Source: an uncultured Niabella sp.
Lineage (GTDB): Bacteria; Bacteroidota; Bacteroidia; Chitinophagales; Chitinophagaceae
Length of the DNA stretch: 64,000 nucleotides
NCBI GenBank assembly: GCA_934486785.1
Contig: CAKSQK010000001.1
Span: 372,001-436,000, forward strand
Direction: 5' to 3'
Position 1 is the first letter of the stretch; each line of letters starts with the position of its first letter. The translations under genes and the position numbers were made by a program. The notes under the pieces were generated by a model that was not told the DNA's origin, did not search any database, and worked only from the letters and a program-made list of their open reading frames with translations. Shown piece after piece: positions 52,585-61,346 of the stretch.

Positions 52585-53307
52585 ATGTCAAAAGCAACTT
52601 CGCAACCACAAGGCGTTTTTTCGTTTTTTGATGAAGTGGAAAAAACCGAACCGGCCCCCAAGCCGCGGCGTAATACCCTGCGCCCGCCAGAAATTATAGA
52701 AACACCCGAACCTGGCAGCACAGGCGCAACGGTTGAAGAAAAAATTCCTGAACAGCCCATTGAGCCGCCAGCAGTTGATGTGGAGCCTGTCAATGAACCG
52801 GCAACAGCAGTAAGCAATGAAGCCCCACCTGACGCGGTGGAGGAAACTTATGTGCAGGAAAAAGAAGTTCCGGCAGTGCAGGCTGCAACAATCAAACCGG
52901 TGGTTAAGAAAGTTGCAGGTACCCGTGGCCGCCGCTCAGTAAAGGAAAACAGCGCTGCTGCAGATTTGATAGAAATACCTGATGATGAAGAACTGTTTAA
53001 AAAACAATATTATAGTATGGGCGAGGTTACGGCAATGTTCAACGAAAACCATTCGCTGATACGATACTGGGAAAGTGAATTTGATATTTTAAAACCCAAA
53101 AAAAATGGTAAGGGAGATCGGTTTTTTAGGCCGGTTGATATTAAAAACCTGCATCTTATTTATGACCTGCTGCGCCGCAGAAAATATACCATTGAGGGTG
53201 CACGGGAATATCTAAAAAATCACAAATCGGCTGAAGAAAAATTTGCCGCCGTGCAGTCACTACAAAAAATTAAGTCGTTCTTTTTAGAGCTAAAGGCAAA
53301 CTTATAA
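52585..53307 (+). CDS. MerR family transcriptional regulator with long disordered N-terminus
   Basis: Regulator of 240 aa. The first 135 residues are Pro/Glu/Val/Ala-rich and look disordered (ETPEPGSTGATVEEKIPEQP and similar). The MerR helix-turn-helix follows: YYSMGEVTAMFNENHSLIRY with WESEFDILKPKKNGKGDRFF and FRPVDIKNLHLIYDLLRRRK, then YTIEGAREYLKNH; the wing residues NGKGDRFF are typical. The C-terminal helix (SLQKIKSFFLELKANL) should dimerise. No effector domain is present. TAGATTTG at 52573-52580 just before the ATG may be a promoter box. Targets unknown. Confidence 0.9.
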   Translation: MSKATSQPQGVFSFFDEVEKTEPAPKPRRNTLRPPEIIETPEPGSTGATVEEKIPEQPIEPPAVDVEPVNEPATAVSNEAPPDAVEETYVQEKEVPAVQAATIKPVVKKVAGTRGRRSVKENSAAADLIEIPDDEELFKKQYYSMGEVTAMFNENHSLIRYWESEFDILKPKKNGKGDRFFRPVDIKNLHLIYDLLRRRKYTIEGAREYLKNHKSAEEKFAAVQSLQKIKSFFLELKANL

Positions 53308-53352
53308 CAGCAGACAATCTGCCATACCTATTACCAGCCCTTTTTAAGAATT

Positions 53353-53859
53353 ATGAAGCGATTATCTTTATCAGCCTTATTAATGTGCTTCGCATATTTT
53401 GTAAGTGCTCAGGATTACAAAACTGTTGCTGATAATGGCAGCAAAATGTATGTGGGATTTATTAATGACAGCCTTTTAAAAACCGACAGCGCTTTTAGCT
53501 GGTTTGCAAAAGCTCAAAATGCTTACAAACAAAAAGAAGCCGTGGTAAAAGCATTTGAAGCGAACAGGGATAGTGTGAACTTTCTGGTATTTGTTGGCAC
53601 CTGGTGCCCGGATTCGCATTATGTGGTTCCCCGGTTTTTTTCAATTTTAGATACCGTTGGCTTCAACAAAAAAAATATAACCATGATAGCTGTTGACAGC
53701 ACGAAACAGGACAAAAACCGGCTGACCCGTATTTTAAAAGTAACCAATGTGCCCACCATTATCGTGTTTAAAAATGGTAAAGAACTGGGGCGCGTGGTTG
53801 AGTATGGCGAAACCGGCAGGTTTGACCAGGAACTGGCAGCACTGCTTACAAAATCTTAG
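53353..53859 (+). CDS. Secreted thioredoxin-fold protein with one Cys
   Basis: Protein of 168 aa with a signal peptide (MKRLSLSALLMCFAYFVSAQ). Thioredoxin-like blocks are VNFLVFVGTWCPDSHYVVPR, FNKKNITMIAVDSTKQDKNR, the cis-Pro strand VTNVPTIIVFKNGKELGRVV and a C-terminal helix. The active site reads WCPDSH, so the second Cys of CxxC is replaced by Ser; it resembles the cytoplasmic thioredoxin-fold protein at 38596. It may act as a monothiol or a scaffold. Its 3' end overlaps the convergent MscS gene by 14 bp. Confidence 0.9.
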   Translation: MKRLSLSALLMCFAYFVSAQDYKTVADNGSKMYVGFINDSLLKTDSAFSWFAKAQNAYKQKEAVVKAFEANRDSVNFLVFVGTWCPDSHYVVPRFFSILDTVGFNKKNITMIAVDSTKQDKNRLTRILKVTNVPTIIVFKNGKELGRVVEYGETGRFDQELAALLTKS

Positions 53860-54964
53860 AAGGCGGCGGTTGCGCAGGCCCCTGCGTGGTAATATTTACA
53901 TCCGTTTTTTTACCCGCCACTTCTATTCCCAGCTTTTCCATTAAGGCCAGCGCTTCAAGGTTGACGGCCTGCCTTACATCCTGAAAAATGCTGAAAGCAA
54001 TATTACCTGTAAAAATTTCAATATTAATGATAATTGCCGTGGCGTTTATCTCCGTTACGTACACTGATGCAATCTGAATTGCATCTTTTTTTATAATTTG
54101 ATTCAAACCGTCAATCAGTTCCTCAACTTTTTGATGAGGTGTGGCTGGGGATATTTCCAACTTCAAAATATATCTACGATGGGTCCGTTCAGTAAGGTTA
54201 TCCAGTATACTGTCAGCCATTTGTTTATTGGGCACTGTTATAAATGTTTTTTCATCTGAGCGGATACGCGTGCTGCGCAAGCCAATCTTTTCAACTACAC
54301 CGGAAATATTATTGACCTTTACAATGTCTCCTGTTGTAAAAGGTTTATCAAAAAATATCACAAAAGAGGCAATCAGATTTTCAAGGTTTTCCTTCAACGC
54401 AAGTGCTATGGCGGCGCCTACAATACTCAACCCTGTTACCAGGCCTTTCACATCATATCCAAAAGCATATTTTAAAATCAACAAACCGCCAATCAGCAAC
54501 AGCAATACTTTCACCAGATCTTTGAAAAAGAATATGATCTGGCTTTTAGACCTTTCTGCACCATCGGCAAACCGTTCTTTTATGATCAGCCCGGCAAAGT
54601 CTAAACATTTAACAAGGAACAAAAAAAATGTGATAATAATGGCAGATGTGCCAATAATATGAAACACATCGTGTAGAGATAGCTGGTAAATTCTAATATC
54701 AAACTGCCGCGGAAATCTCAGTTTATCTAATGTAATAACCGTAACCAGAGATACGAAAAATAAACCCAGAGGCTGAGCCACCAATCTTTTAAAAGTAGGT
54801 TTATCAATAGCCTTCCAACGTGTATTGATGCGGTTATAAATAAAGCCGGCTACATAATGTGCAATAAAACGCTTGGCTAAAAACACTACAATTATAATGA
54901 GCGCCGTGATAAGGTATTGTCTTACCGTGTTATCAAAATAAACGGCATCTAAAAATTCATTCAT
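53846..54964 (-). CDS. MscS-type mechanosensitive ion channel
   Basis: Inner-membrane channel of the small-conductance family, 372 aa. Several hydrophobic spans come first (YLITALIIIVVFLAKRFIAH, LLIGGLLILKYAFGYDV), then the pore-lining span and the family block GLVTGLSIVGAAIALALKEN with the Gly/Ala pattern of TM3, followed by the cytoplasmic beta domain (PFTTGDIVKVNNISGVVEKI, GLRSTRIRSDEKTFITVPNK). It opens on membrane tension and protects against osmotic down-shock. The start at 54964 (MNEFLDAVYF) is preferred over 54991. It is transcribed 36 bp after the NDH-2 gene, perhaps in one operon. Confidence 0.93.
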   Translation of the reverse strand: MNEFLDAVYFDNTVRQYLITALIIIVVFLAKRFIAHYVAGFIYNRINTRWKAIDKPTFKRLVAQPLGLFFVSLVTVITLDKLRFPRQFDIRIYQLSLHDVFHIIGTSAIIITFFLFLVKCLDFAGLIIKERFADGAERSKSQIIFFFKDLVKVLLLLIGGLLILKYAFGYDVKGLVTGLSIVGAAIALALKENLENLIASFVIFFDKPFTTGDIVKVNNISGVVEKIGLRSTRIRSDEKTFITVPNKQMADSILDNLTERTHRRYILKLEISPATPHQKVEELIDGLNQIIKKDAIQIASVYVTEINATAIIINIEIFTGNIAFSIFQDVRQAVNLEALALMEKLGIEVAGKKTDVNITTQGPAQPPPSKIL

Positions 54965-55000
54965 AAAAAAAACATGCTGTGTTCGTTGCAAATGTAATGC

Positions 55001-56272
55001 TTAATCATCTCTTTCATCTGGCCTGATGATCATACGAAATGTCTGATCTTTACTAAAGTACGCGCCAACCCAATTGTAAAGAGTCCTCAGCCTGTTACGG
55101 TAATTGAGTAACGACATCACATGTACAAAAAGCCAAACCAGCCATGCAATAAAACCGTTGTAATGTATCTTTTTAGGAATATCGGCCACGGCCTTATTGC
55201 GCCCGATAATGGCCATAGAACCTTTGTCTTTATAAATAAAACGCTGCCAGCCGCTTGGTGGGCGCAGCAGGTTATTGGCCAGGTTCTTTGCCTGCTGAAT
55301 GGCTACCTGCGCCACCTGCGGGTGCCCGTTTGGAAACGCAGGATCGTGTACTTGAAGGCAGGTATCGCCCACGGCATAAATATTTTCAAATGTTGCCAGC
55401 CTGTTAAATTCGTTGGTGATGAGCCGCCTGCCGCGCCCGTAACTTTCTGTGGGTATGCCATCAAAGGTTTTTGCCGCAACACCTGCGGCCCATATCAGGT
55501 TTTTGGTGGCAATCGTAGTGCCATCACTCAATTGCACCACATCATCTGTAAAATCACTTACAGTTACGTTCAGTTTAATAATCACGCCCAAGTCTTTCAA
55601 TGACTGATAAGTGTATTGCTGTGATTTTTCAGACATGGGCGCCAGCACTGCCGGCGCTCCATCAACAAGATAAATACCTCCTAATCCGAGGCCACTGAGT
55701 TCCGGATAATCTTTGCGAATAATATTCTTGCGCATTTCTGCAAACATGCCCGAAAGCTCGACACCTGTTGGACCTGCGCCAGCTACTACAACAGTAATGA
55801 GTTTTTTCTTTTCCTCAATATCGCTGGTGCGCGTAGCTTCTTCAAGTCTTTGCAAGAGCAGGTTGCGCATGGCAAGTGCATCACTAAGTGTTTTCATGGG
55901 AATGGCATTGCGTTTTACATTCTCCATTCCAAAATAATTTGTTTCCGCACCCGTGGCCAGTATCAATATATCGTACCCAATCTCTCCGTTTGAAAGAATC
56001 ACTTTATTCTCTTCAGGCATTATGCGCTTTAGCTCTCCCATCCTGAACATGACATTGCTTCTTTTTCTTAAAAATCTTCTGAAAGGATAACTGATCGCCG
56101 AAGGCTCTAAAAACCCTGTGGCTACCTGGTACAAAAGGGGAGGAAAAAAATTATAGTTGTTTACATCTACAAGTGTGACGGTGATGCCGGGCTGGTTTTG
56201 CAACTTCATAATGATGTTTAAGCCGGCAAAGCCGCCGCCTATGATCACGATGTGTTGATGAGGTTTGGCCAT
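55001..56272 (-). CDS. ndh: Type II NADH:quinone oxidoreductase (NDH-2)
   Basis: FAD-dependent enzyme of 423 aa that passes electrons from NADH to the quinone pool without pumping protons. FAD motif HIVIIGGGFAGLNI at 7-20, LVDVNNYNFFPPLLYQVATG, ILATGAETNYFGM, NAD motif VVVAGAGPTGVELSGMFAEM and the second FAD block NIYAVGDTCLQVHDPAFPNG with AQVAIQQAKNLANNLL. The C-terminal part (GFIAWLVWLFVHVMSLLNYR) is the membrane-binding amphipathic helix seen in NDH-2. It may also be a related sulfide:quinone or dihydrolipoamide-like oxidoreductase, but the helix and motifs favour NDH-2. Followed by the MscS gene 36 bp downstream. Confidence 0.92.
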   Translation of the reverse strand: MAKPHQHIVIIGGGFAGLNIIMKLQNQPGITVTLVDVNNYNFFPPLLYQVATGFLEPSAISYPFRRFLRKRSNVMFRMGELKRIMPEENKVILSNGEIGYDILILATGAETNYFGMENVKRNAIPMKTLSDALAMRNLLLQRLEEATRTSDIEEKKKLITVVVAGAGPTGVELSGMFAEMRKNIIRKDYPELSGLGLGGIYLVDGAPAVLAPMSEKSQQYTYQSLKDLGVIIKLNVTVSDFTDDVVQLSDGTTIATKNLIWAAGVAAKTFDGIPTESYGRGRRLITNEFNRLATFENIYAVGDTCLQVHDPAFPNGHPQVAQVAIQQAKNLANNLLRPPSGWQRFIYKDKGSMAIIGRNKAVADIPKKIHYNGFIAWLVWLFVHVMSLLNYRNRLRTLYNWVGAYFSKDQTFRMIIRPDERDD

Positions 56273-56397
56273 GGTGTTGTTTGTTGATACAAAATGTATA
56301 ACATTCCAAACGCGGCATGTGTTTAATATTACTTTAAAATAGATTTGTTATGCGGCGTGCATAATATCCCATAGTATTTTTACCGGAATCGTTTAAC

Positions 56398-57426
56398 TTG
56401 CCCAAAATAGTTACACGCATGCTATTGCCAAAAGTGATATCGGGAACCAGCCTGTTGGGAAACTTATACAAGGAATTGGCATTTGAAGAAAAATCAGCCA
56501 TTGTAAAAGAATATATTGATAATACACCGGGCATGCCTACGTTTGACAGCGCTGGAAAATATGGCGCCGGGCTTGCGTTGGAAGAGCTTGGCAAATGCCT
56601 TAACAGGCTGGAAATAGAAAAAGACCAGGTGCTCATCAGCAATAAACTTGCATGGGTGCGCAAACCACTTACAACTGCCGAACCTACTTTTGAAAAAGGC
56701 ATCTGGTGCAATTTAAAATTTGATGCTGAACAAAAGATAAGCTACAACGGCATTTTAGAGTGCTACAGCCAGGGCAATGAACTGCTGAACGGCTATGGCG
56801 TACAACTTGTATCAGTACACGACCCTGATGAATACCTTGCTTCTGCTGTTAACAAGGATGATCAGGACAAAAAATACAACGACATATTAGAGGCCTACCG
56901 GGCGCTGAAAGACCTGAAACAGAAAGGCCTCGTAAAGTCTATTGGCGTGGGCGCTAAAGACTGGACATCTATTAAGCTGATTGAAAAGGATGTAGCGCTT
57001 GACTGGGTGATGATCGCTAACAGCCTTACTATATTCGACCACTCTAAAGCCTTGCTGAATTTTGTGGAGCATCTGCGCAATAAAGGCATCACTATTATCA
57101 ACTCTGCCATCTTTCATGGCGGCTTTTTAATGGGCAGCAATTTTTTTAATTATGAAGCGTTGAGCAGAACCAACCCGGCCCACAAAAAATATTACCACTG
57201 GCGCAGCAGGTTTTATAGCATTTGCAATGAATACGGTATTAAGCCCGCAGCCGCTGCCATTTCATTTGCCATAAACATACCGGGCGTAAAAAGCATCGCG
57301 CTCAACAGTAGCCATCCGCAACGTGTAAAAGAAAATTTGCAGATGGCTGATGCCGTTATACCTGCTGCCTTTTGGAACCGCATGAAAGAAGAAGGATTAA
57401 TAGAAAGAGATTATCCGTATGTATAA
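56398..57426 (+). CDS. Aldo/keto reductase family protein
   Basis: NAD(P)-dependent oxidoreductase of 342 aa, of the D-threo-aldose 1-dehydrogenase / L-fucose dehydrogenase group. Visible: LPKVISGTSLLGNLY at the start, FDSAGKYGAGLALEELGKCL with the catalytic Asp and Tyr, VLISNKLAWVR with the Lys, LVSVHDPDEYL with the His, and LVKSIGVGAKDW. A TTG at 56398 gives the longest frame; ATG at 56419 (MLLPKVISG) is an alternative that fits most relatives. A GH95 fucosidase is 18 kb away, so a fucose link is only a possibility. It ends 16 bp before the stop of metH. Confidence 0.88.
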   Translation: MPKIVTRMLLPKVISGTSLLGNLYKELAFEEKSAIVKEYIDNTPGMPTFDSAGKYGAGLALEELGKCLNRLEIEKDQVLISNKLAWVRKPLTTAEPTFEKGIWCNLKFDAEQKISYNGILECYSQGNELLNGYGVQLVSVHDPDEYLASAVNKDDQDKKYNDILEAYRALKDLKQKGLVKSIGVGAKDWTSIKLIEKDVALDWVMIANSLTIFDHSKALLNFVEHLRNKGITIINSAIFHGGFLMGSNFFNYEALSRTNPAHKKYYHWRSRFYSICNEYGIKPAAAAISFAINIPGVKSIALNSSHPQRVKENLQMADAVIPAAFWNRMKEEGLIERDYPYV

Positions 57427-57442
57427 AACAGCATCTGGTTCA

Positions 57443-60118
57443 TCACTCCATAATCGGCCTTAACCATCTTTTCATTTCATCTTCACTCATGCCTTTGCGC
57501 TGCACATAATCTGCAAACTGGTCTGGCTGAATTTTTCCCACACCAAAATATTTGCTCTCAGGATGGCTGAAATACCAGCCGCAAACCGATGCCGCAGGGT
57601 ACATGGCCAGCGATTCAGTGAGGTGGATGCCCGTATTTTCTTCTCCGCCCAGTAATTGAAACAGCTTGTATTTTTCAGTATGATCAGGGCAGGCCGGGTA
57701 GCCCGGTGCAGGCCGAATGCCTACATATTTTTCCTTGATCAGGTCTTCGTTGGCCAGCGTTTCATCAATAGCATAGCCCCAAAGCTCCTTCCTGGTTTTT
57801 TCGTGCAGGTATTCTGCAAAAGCTTCTGCAAACCTGTCTGCAAGGGCCTGCAGCATGATCTTGTTATAATCATCATGGTTGGCAACAAAGCGTTCAAGGT
57901 GCGGTTCTATACCCTGTATGGTTACAGAAAATGCGCCAATATGATCGGGTTGATCGTCTGAAATAAAATCGCTCAAACTAAAATTGGGCTGCCCTGCTGC
58001 TTTTTTTTGTTGCTGGCGCAGAAATTCAAGCCGTATATCATTACCCTTGTGCTTTACAACCACTGTATTTGGAGCGGTTTTAACCGCCGGCCAGAAGCCG
58101 GCAACACCTTTGGCCGTCAGCCATTTTTCAGCAATGATCTGGTCAATCAGGGCATTGGCGTCGTTGTACAGTTTTGTTGCTTCCACACCCACCACCTCAT
58201 CTTCCAGTATTTTAGGAAAACGGCCATGCAGCTCCCATGCAATAAAGAAAGGCTGCCAGTCTATATATTTTCTAAGCCCGGCCAGGTCCACATCATCAAA
58301 TACTTTTATGCCTGTAAACACCGGCGTGGGAGGTGTATAATTTTTCCAGTCAATAGCCGTTTTATTTTTTTGCGCTTCGCTGAAGGGAATGTATTCTTTG
58401 ATGGTTTTTTTACTGGCAAATTCTACAGCCAGCTTATCGTATTCCTTTTTAATGCCTGATAAAAATTCTGCTTTCTGCTCAGGGTTCAAAAGCGAGCCGG
58501 TTACCGTTACACTTCTTGAAGCATCTAAAACATGCACCACGCCATTATCAAACCGCGGGGCAATTTTAACTGCAGTGTGCATGCGCGATGTGGTGGCGCC
58601 TCCTATCAGTAAAGGCTGCGTCATGCCCCTGCGTTGCATTTCGCCTGCCACATGCACCATTTCATCCAGCGATGGTGTGATCAGCCCGCTCAACCCGATG
58701 ATGTCGGCTTTTTCTTTTATGGCCGTATCAAGTATTTTATCTGCCGGCACCATTACGCCCAGGTCCATCACCTGGTAACCGTTACAACCCAATACCACGC
58801 CTACAATGTTTTTGCCAATATCGTGTACATCCCCTTTTACTGTAGCCAGCAAAATCAGCGGCGCGTTTTGCTGCCCGACTTCGGGGTTATCAATTTTTTC
58901 CTGCTCAATAAACGGTAACAGCCAGGCAACACTTTTTTTCATTACCCGCGCGCTTTTTACTACCTGCGGTAAAAACATTTTGCCTGCGCCAAACAAGTCG
59001 CCCACTACATCCATACCTGCCATAAGCGGCCCTTCTATCACCTCAAGCGGGCGCGGGTATTTCAGCCTTGCTTCTTCGGTATCTTCATCAATATAATCTG
59101 TAATGCCGTTTACCAGCGCGTGTTTCAGTCGTTCTTCAACACTGCCGTTCCGCCACGCATCATCTTTCTTTATCGTTTTGCCCTGCGCTTTTACGGTTTC
59201 TGCAAAAGCCAGTAATTTTTCAGTTGCCTCGTTGTTTTCATTGTTACGGTTCAGGATCACATCTTCACACAATTGGCGCAGGCGGGGTTCAATTTCATCA
59301 TACACTGCCAGTTGGCCCGCGTTTACAATGCCCATTGTCATGCCCGCTTTTATGGCATGATACAGAAATACCGCATGCATGGCTTCACGCACAGGCTCAT
59401 TACCTCTAAAAGAAAACGACAGGTTGCTCACACCACCGCTTACGTTGGTAAGCGGCATCAATTGTTTGATCTCTTTTACAGCTTCAATAAAATCTACGCC
59501 ATAATTATTGTGTTCTTCAAGCCCGGTGGCTATGGCAAAAATATTGGGGTCGAAAATAATATCCTGCGGGGCAAAGCCTACCTGTTCAGTAAGAATTTTA
59601 TAAGCCCTGAGGCAGATCTCCACTTTTCTTTCTTTGGTATCAGCCTGGCCTTTTTCATCAAAAGCCATTACAATTACCGCGGCGCCATAGCTTTTACAAA
59701 TGACTGCCTGTTCAATAAATTTTTCCTCTCCTTCCTTCATGGAAATAGAGTTTACAATGCATTTGCCCTGCACACATTTAAGACCAGCCTCAATGATCTC
59801 AAATTTTGAAGAGTCTATCATAACAGGCACTTTGGCAATATCAGGCTCGCTTTGCACCAGGTTGAGGAAGGTGGTCATGGACTGCACGCCGTCAAGCAGG
59901 GCATCATCCATATTGATGTCAATGATCTGCGCGCCGTTCTCCACCTGTTGGCGTGCCACGCTCAGCGCTTCTTCATATTTATTTTCGCGAATAAGCCTTG
60001 CAAATTTTTTAGAGCCCGTTACGTTGGTCCTTTCTCCTACATTAATAAAATTGCTTTCAGGACGAACCACCAAAGGCTCGAGCCCGCTAAGTGTAAGATA
60101 TGATTGAACTGATTTCAT
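57443..60118 (-). CDS. metH: Methionine synthase, folate/cobalamin/activation part (split MetH)
   Basis: Cobalamin-dependent methionine synthase lacking only its first domain, 891 aa. Residues 1-260 bind methyltetrahydrofolate ([46 protein letters not shown]). About 320-560 is the cobalamin part: helical cap with [20 protein letters not shown] and the B12 loop [20 protein letters not shown], His in DVHDIG being the lower ligand, then [14 protein letters not shown] and [15 protein letters not shown]. About 600-891 is the AdoMet activation domain with [15 protein letters not shown] and [15 protein letters not shown] end. The homocysteine domain is in the separate gene 67 bp upstream. Confidence 0.96.
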   Translation of the reverse strand: MKSVQSYLTLSGLEPLVVRPESNFINVGERTNVTGSKKFARLIRENKYEEALSVARQQVENGAQIIDINMDDALLDGVQSMTTFLNLVQSEPDIAKVPVMIDSSKFEIIEAGLKCVQGKCIVNSISMKEGEEKFIEQAVICKSYGAAVIVMAFDEKGQADTKERKVEICLRAYKILTEQVGFAPQDIIFDPNIFAIATGLEEHNNYGVDFIEAVKEIKQLMPLTNVSGGVSNLSFSFRGNEPVREAMHAVFLYHAIKAGMTMGIVNAGQLAVYDEIEPRLRQLCEDVILNRNNENNEATEKLLAFAETVKAQGKTIKKDDAWRNGSVEERLKHALVNGITDYIDEDTEEARLKYPRPLEVIEGPLMAGMDVVGDLFGAGKMFLPQVVKSARVMKKSVAWLLPFIEQEKIDNPEVGQQNAPLILLATVKGDVHDIGKNIVGVVLGCNGYQVMDLGVMVPADKILDTAIKEKADIIGLSGLITPSLDEMVHVAGEMQRRGMTQPLLIGGATTSRMHTAVKIAPRFDNGVVHVLDASRSVTVTGSLLNPEQKAEFLSGIKKEYDKLAVEFASKKTIKEYIPFSEAQKNKTAIDWKNYTPPTPVFTGIKVFDDVDLAGLRKYIDWQPFFIAWELHGRFPKILEDEVVGVEATKLYNDANALIDQIIAEKWLTAKGVAGFWPAVKTAPNTVVVKHKGNDIRLEFLRQQQKKAAGQPNFSLSDFISDDQPDHIGAFSVTIQGIEPHLERFVANHDDYNKIMLQALADRFAEAFAEYLHEKTRKELWGYAIDETLANEDLIKEKYVGIRPAPGYPACPDHTEKYKLFQLLGGEENTGIHLTESLAMYPAASVCGWYFSHPESKYFGVGKIQPDQFADYVQRKGMSEDEMKRWLRPIME

Positions 60119-60185
60119 TATTAAATTTCAAAAGTGTAAATGATAGTTTAACAACTAATCGTTATACTATCTTACACCGATTTTT

Positions 60186-61199
60186 TTAAACAGTGAATTG
60201 TGGTTCTAAAATTCTCGGTTGCAAACCTTTTACCGCCGTGGCCATTGCTTTGATGTGAGCGGGAGTAGTACCGCAGCATCCGCCTACGATGTTTACAAAA
60301 CCTTCGGTTGCCCATTCTTTAATAAAGGCGGCTGTTTGTTCAGGCTGTTCGTCATATTCACCCATGGCATTGGGCAGGCCTGCATTGGGGTAAGCCGAAA
60401 CATAACAATTGGCTATTTGAGAAAGCTCCTCTACATGTGAGCGCATTTCTTTAGCGCCTAACGCACAATTCAAACCCACGCTTAATGGCGCGGCGTGCGC
60501 TATTGAAATATAAAATGCCTCAAGCGTTTGCCCGCTGAGCGTTCTGCCTGATGCATCTGTAATAGTGCCGCTGATCATGATTTCTCTTTTTTTGTCAGGG
60601 CGCTCTCTAAAGAATTTTTTTGCAGCAAAAATGGCGGCCTTGGCATTTAGCGTATCAAAAATGGTTTCAATCAGAAGGAGGTCAGCGCCGCTTTCCACCA
60701 GTCCGCTAATTTGTTCATAATATGCGGCAACCACTTCATCAAAGGTTACAGACCGAAAACCAGGATTGTTTACATCAGGCGATAGCGACAGGGTTTTATT
60801 CAGCGGGCCAATAGCGCCTGCAATAAAAAGTGGTTTTGATGTATTGCCTTCAGCTCTAAATTCAGCAATAGCTTCTTTGGCACATTTTACTGATGCCAGG
60901 TTCAGCTCGTAAGCAAGTTCCTGCATGTCATAATCAGCCTGTGCAATGCTGGTACTGCTGAAGGTGTTTGTTTCAATAATATCAGCGCCAGCGGCAAGGT
61001 ATTCTTTATGAATGGCCTTAATAACCTGTGGCTGGGTGATGCTTAAAAGATCATTGTTGCCTTTTACATCTTTATGCCAGTTTTTAAAACGTTCTCCGCG
61101 ATAATCGCCTTCGCTTAATTTATAGCGCTGTATCATGGTACCCATAGCGCCATCCAATACGAGTATACGCTCATTTAATAATTCTCTTAAATCATTCAT
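60186..61199 (-). CDS. metH: Methionine synthase, homocysteine-binding part (split MetH)
   Basis: Homocysteine S-methyltransferase domain of cobalamin-dependent methionine synthase, 337 aa. It starts [20 protein letters not shown], continues [20 protein letters not shown] and [20 protein letters not shown], and ends with the zinc site: Cys in [16 protein letters not shown] and the Cys pair in [18 protein letters not shown]. The frame extends to 61241, but MNDLRELL at 61199 is natural. Together with the following gene it makes 337 plus 891 residues, close to the single-chain E. coli protein of 1227. The two must associate to pass the methyl group from B12. Confidence 0.95.
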   Translation of the reverse strand: MNDLRELLNERILVLDGAMGTMIQRYKLSEGDYRGERFKNWHKDVKGNNDLLSITQPQVIKAIHKEYLAAGADIIETNTFSSTSIAQADYDMQELAYELNLASVKCAKEAIAEFRAEGNTSKPLFIAGAIGPLNKTLSLSPDVNNPGFRSVTFDEVVAAYYEQISGLVESGADLLLIETIFDTLNAKAAIFAAKKFFRERPDKKREIMISGTITDASGRTLSGQTLEAFYISIAHAAPLSVGLNCALGAKEMRSHVEELSQIANCYVSAYPNAGLPNAMGEYDEQPEQTAAFIKEWATEGFVNIVGGCCGTTPAHIKAMATAVKGLQPRILEPQFTV

Positions 61200-61346
61200 T
61201 TGAACAAAAAGTTTGCGGAAAAATAAACGGGGTGGGATCATTCGTTTATTAGTTCCATTTTTTTATGCAGGTTGAACAATAAACAAATCTGCCTGCGGGT
61301 GCAAAGGTAGCGTAATTGTTGTAAATATAATGGTTTTGCTTACCGG

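Noticed and set aside
61200..61346. Possible cobalamin riboswitch ahead of metH
   Set aside because: The leader is under 150 nt and I find no B12-box-like sequence or suitable helices.
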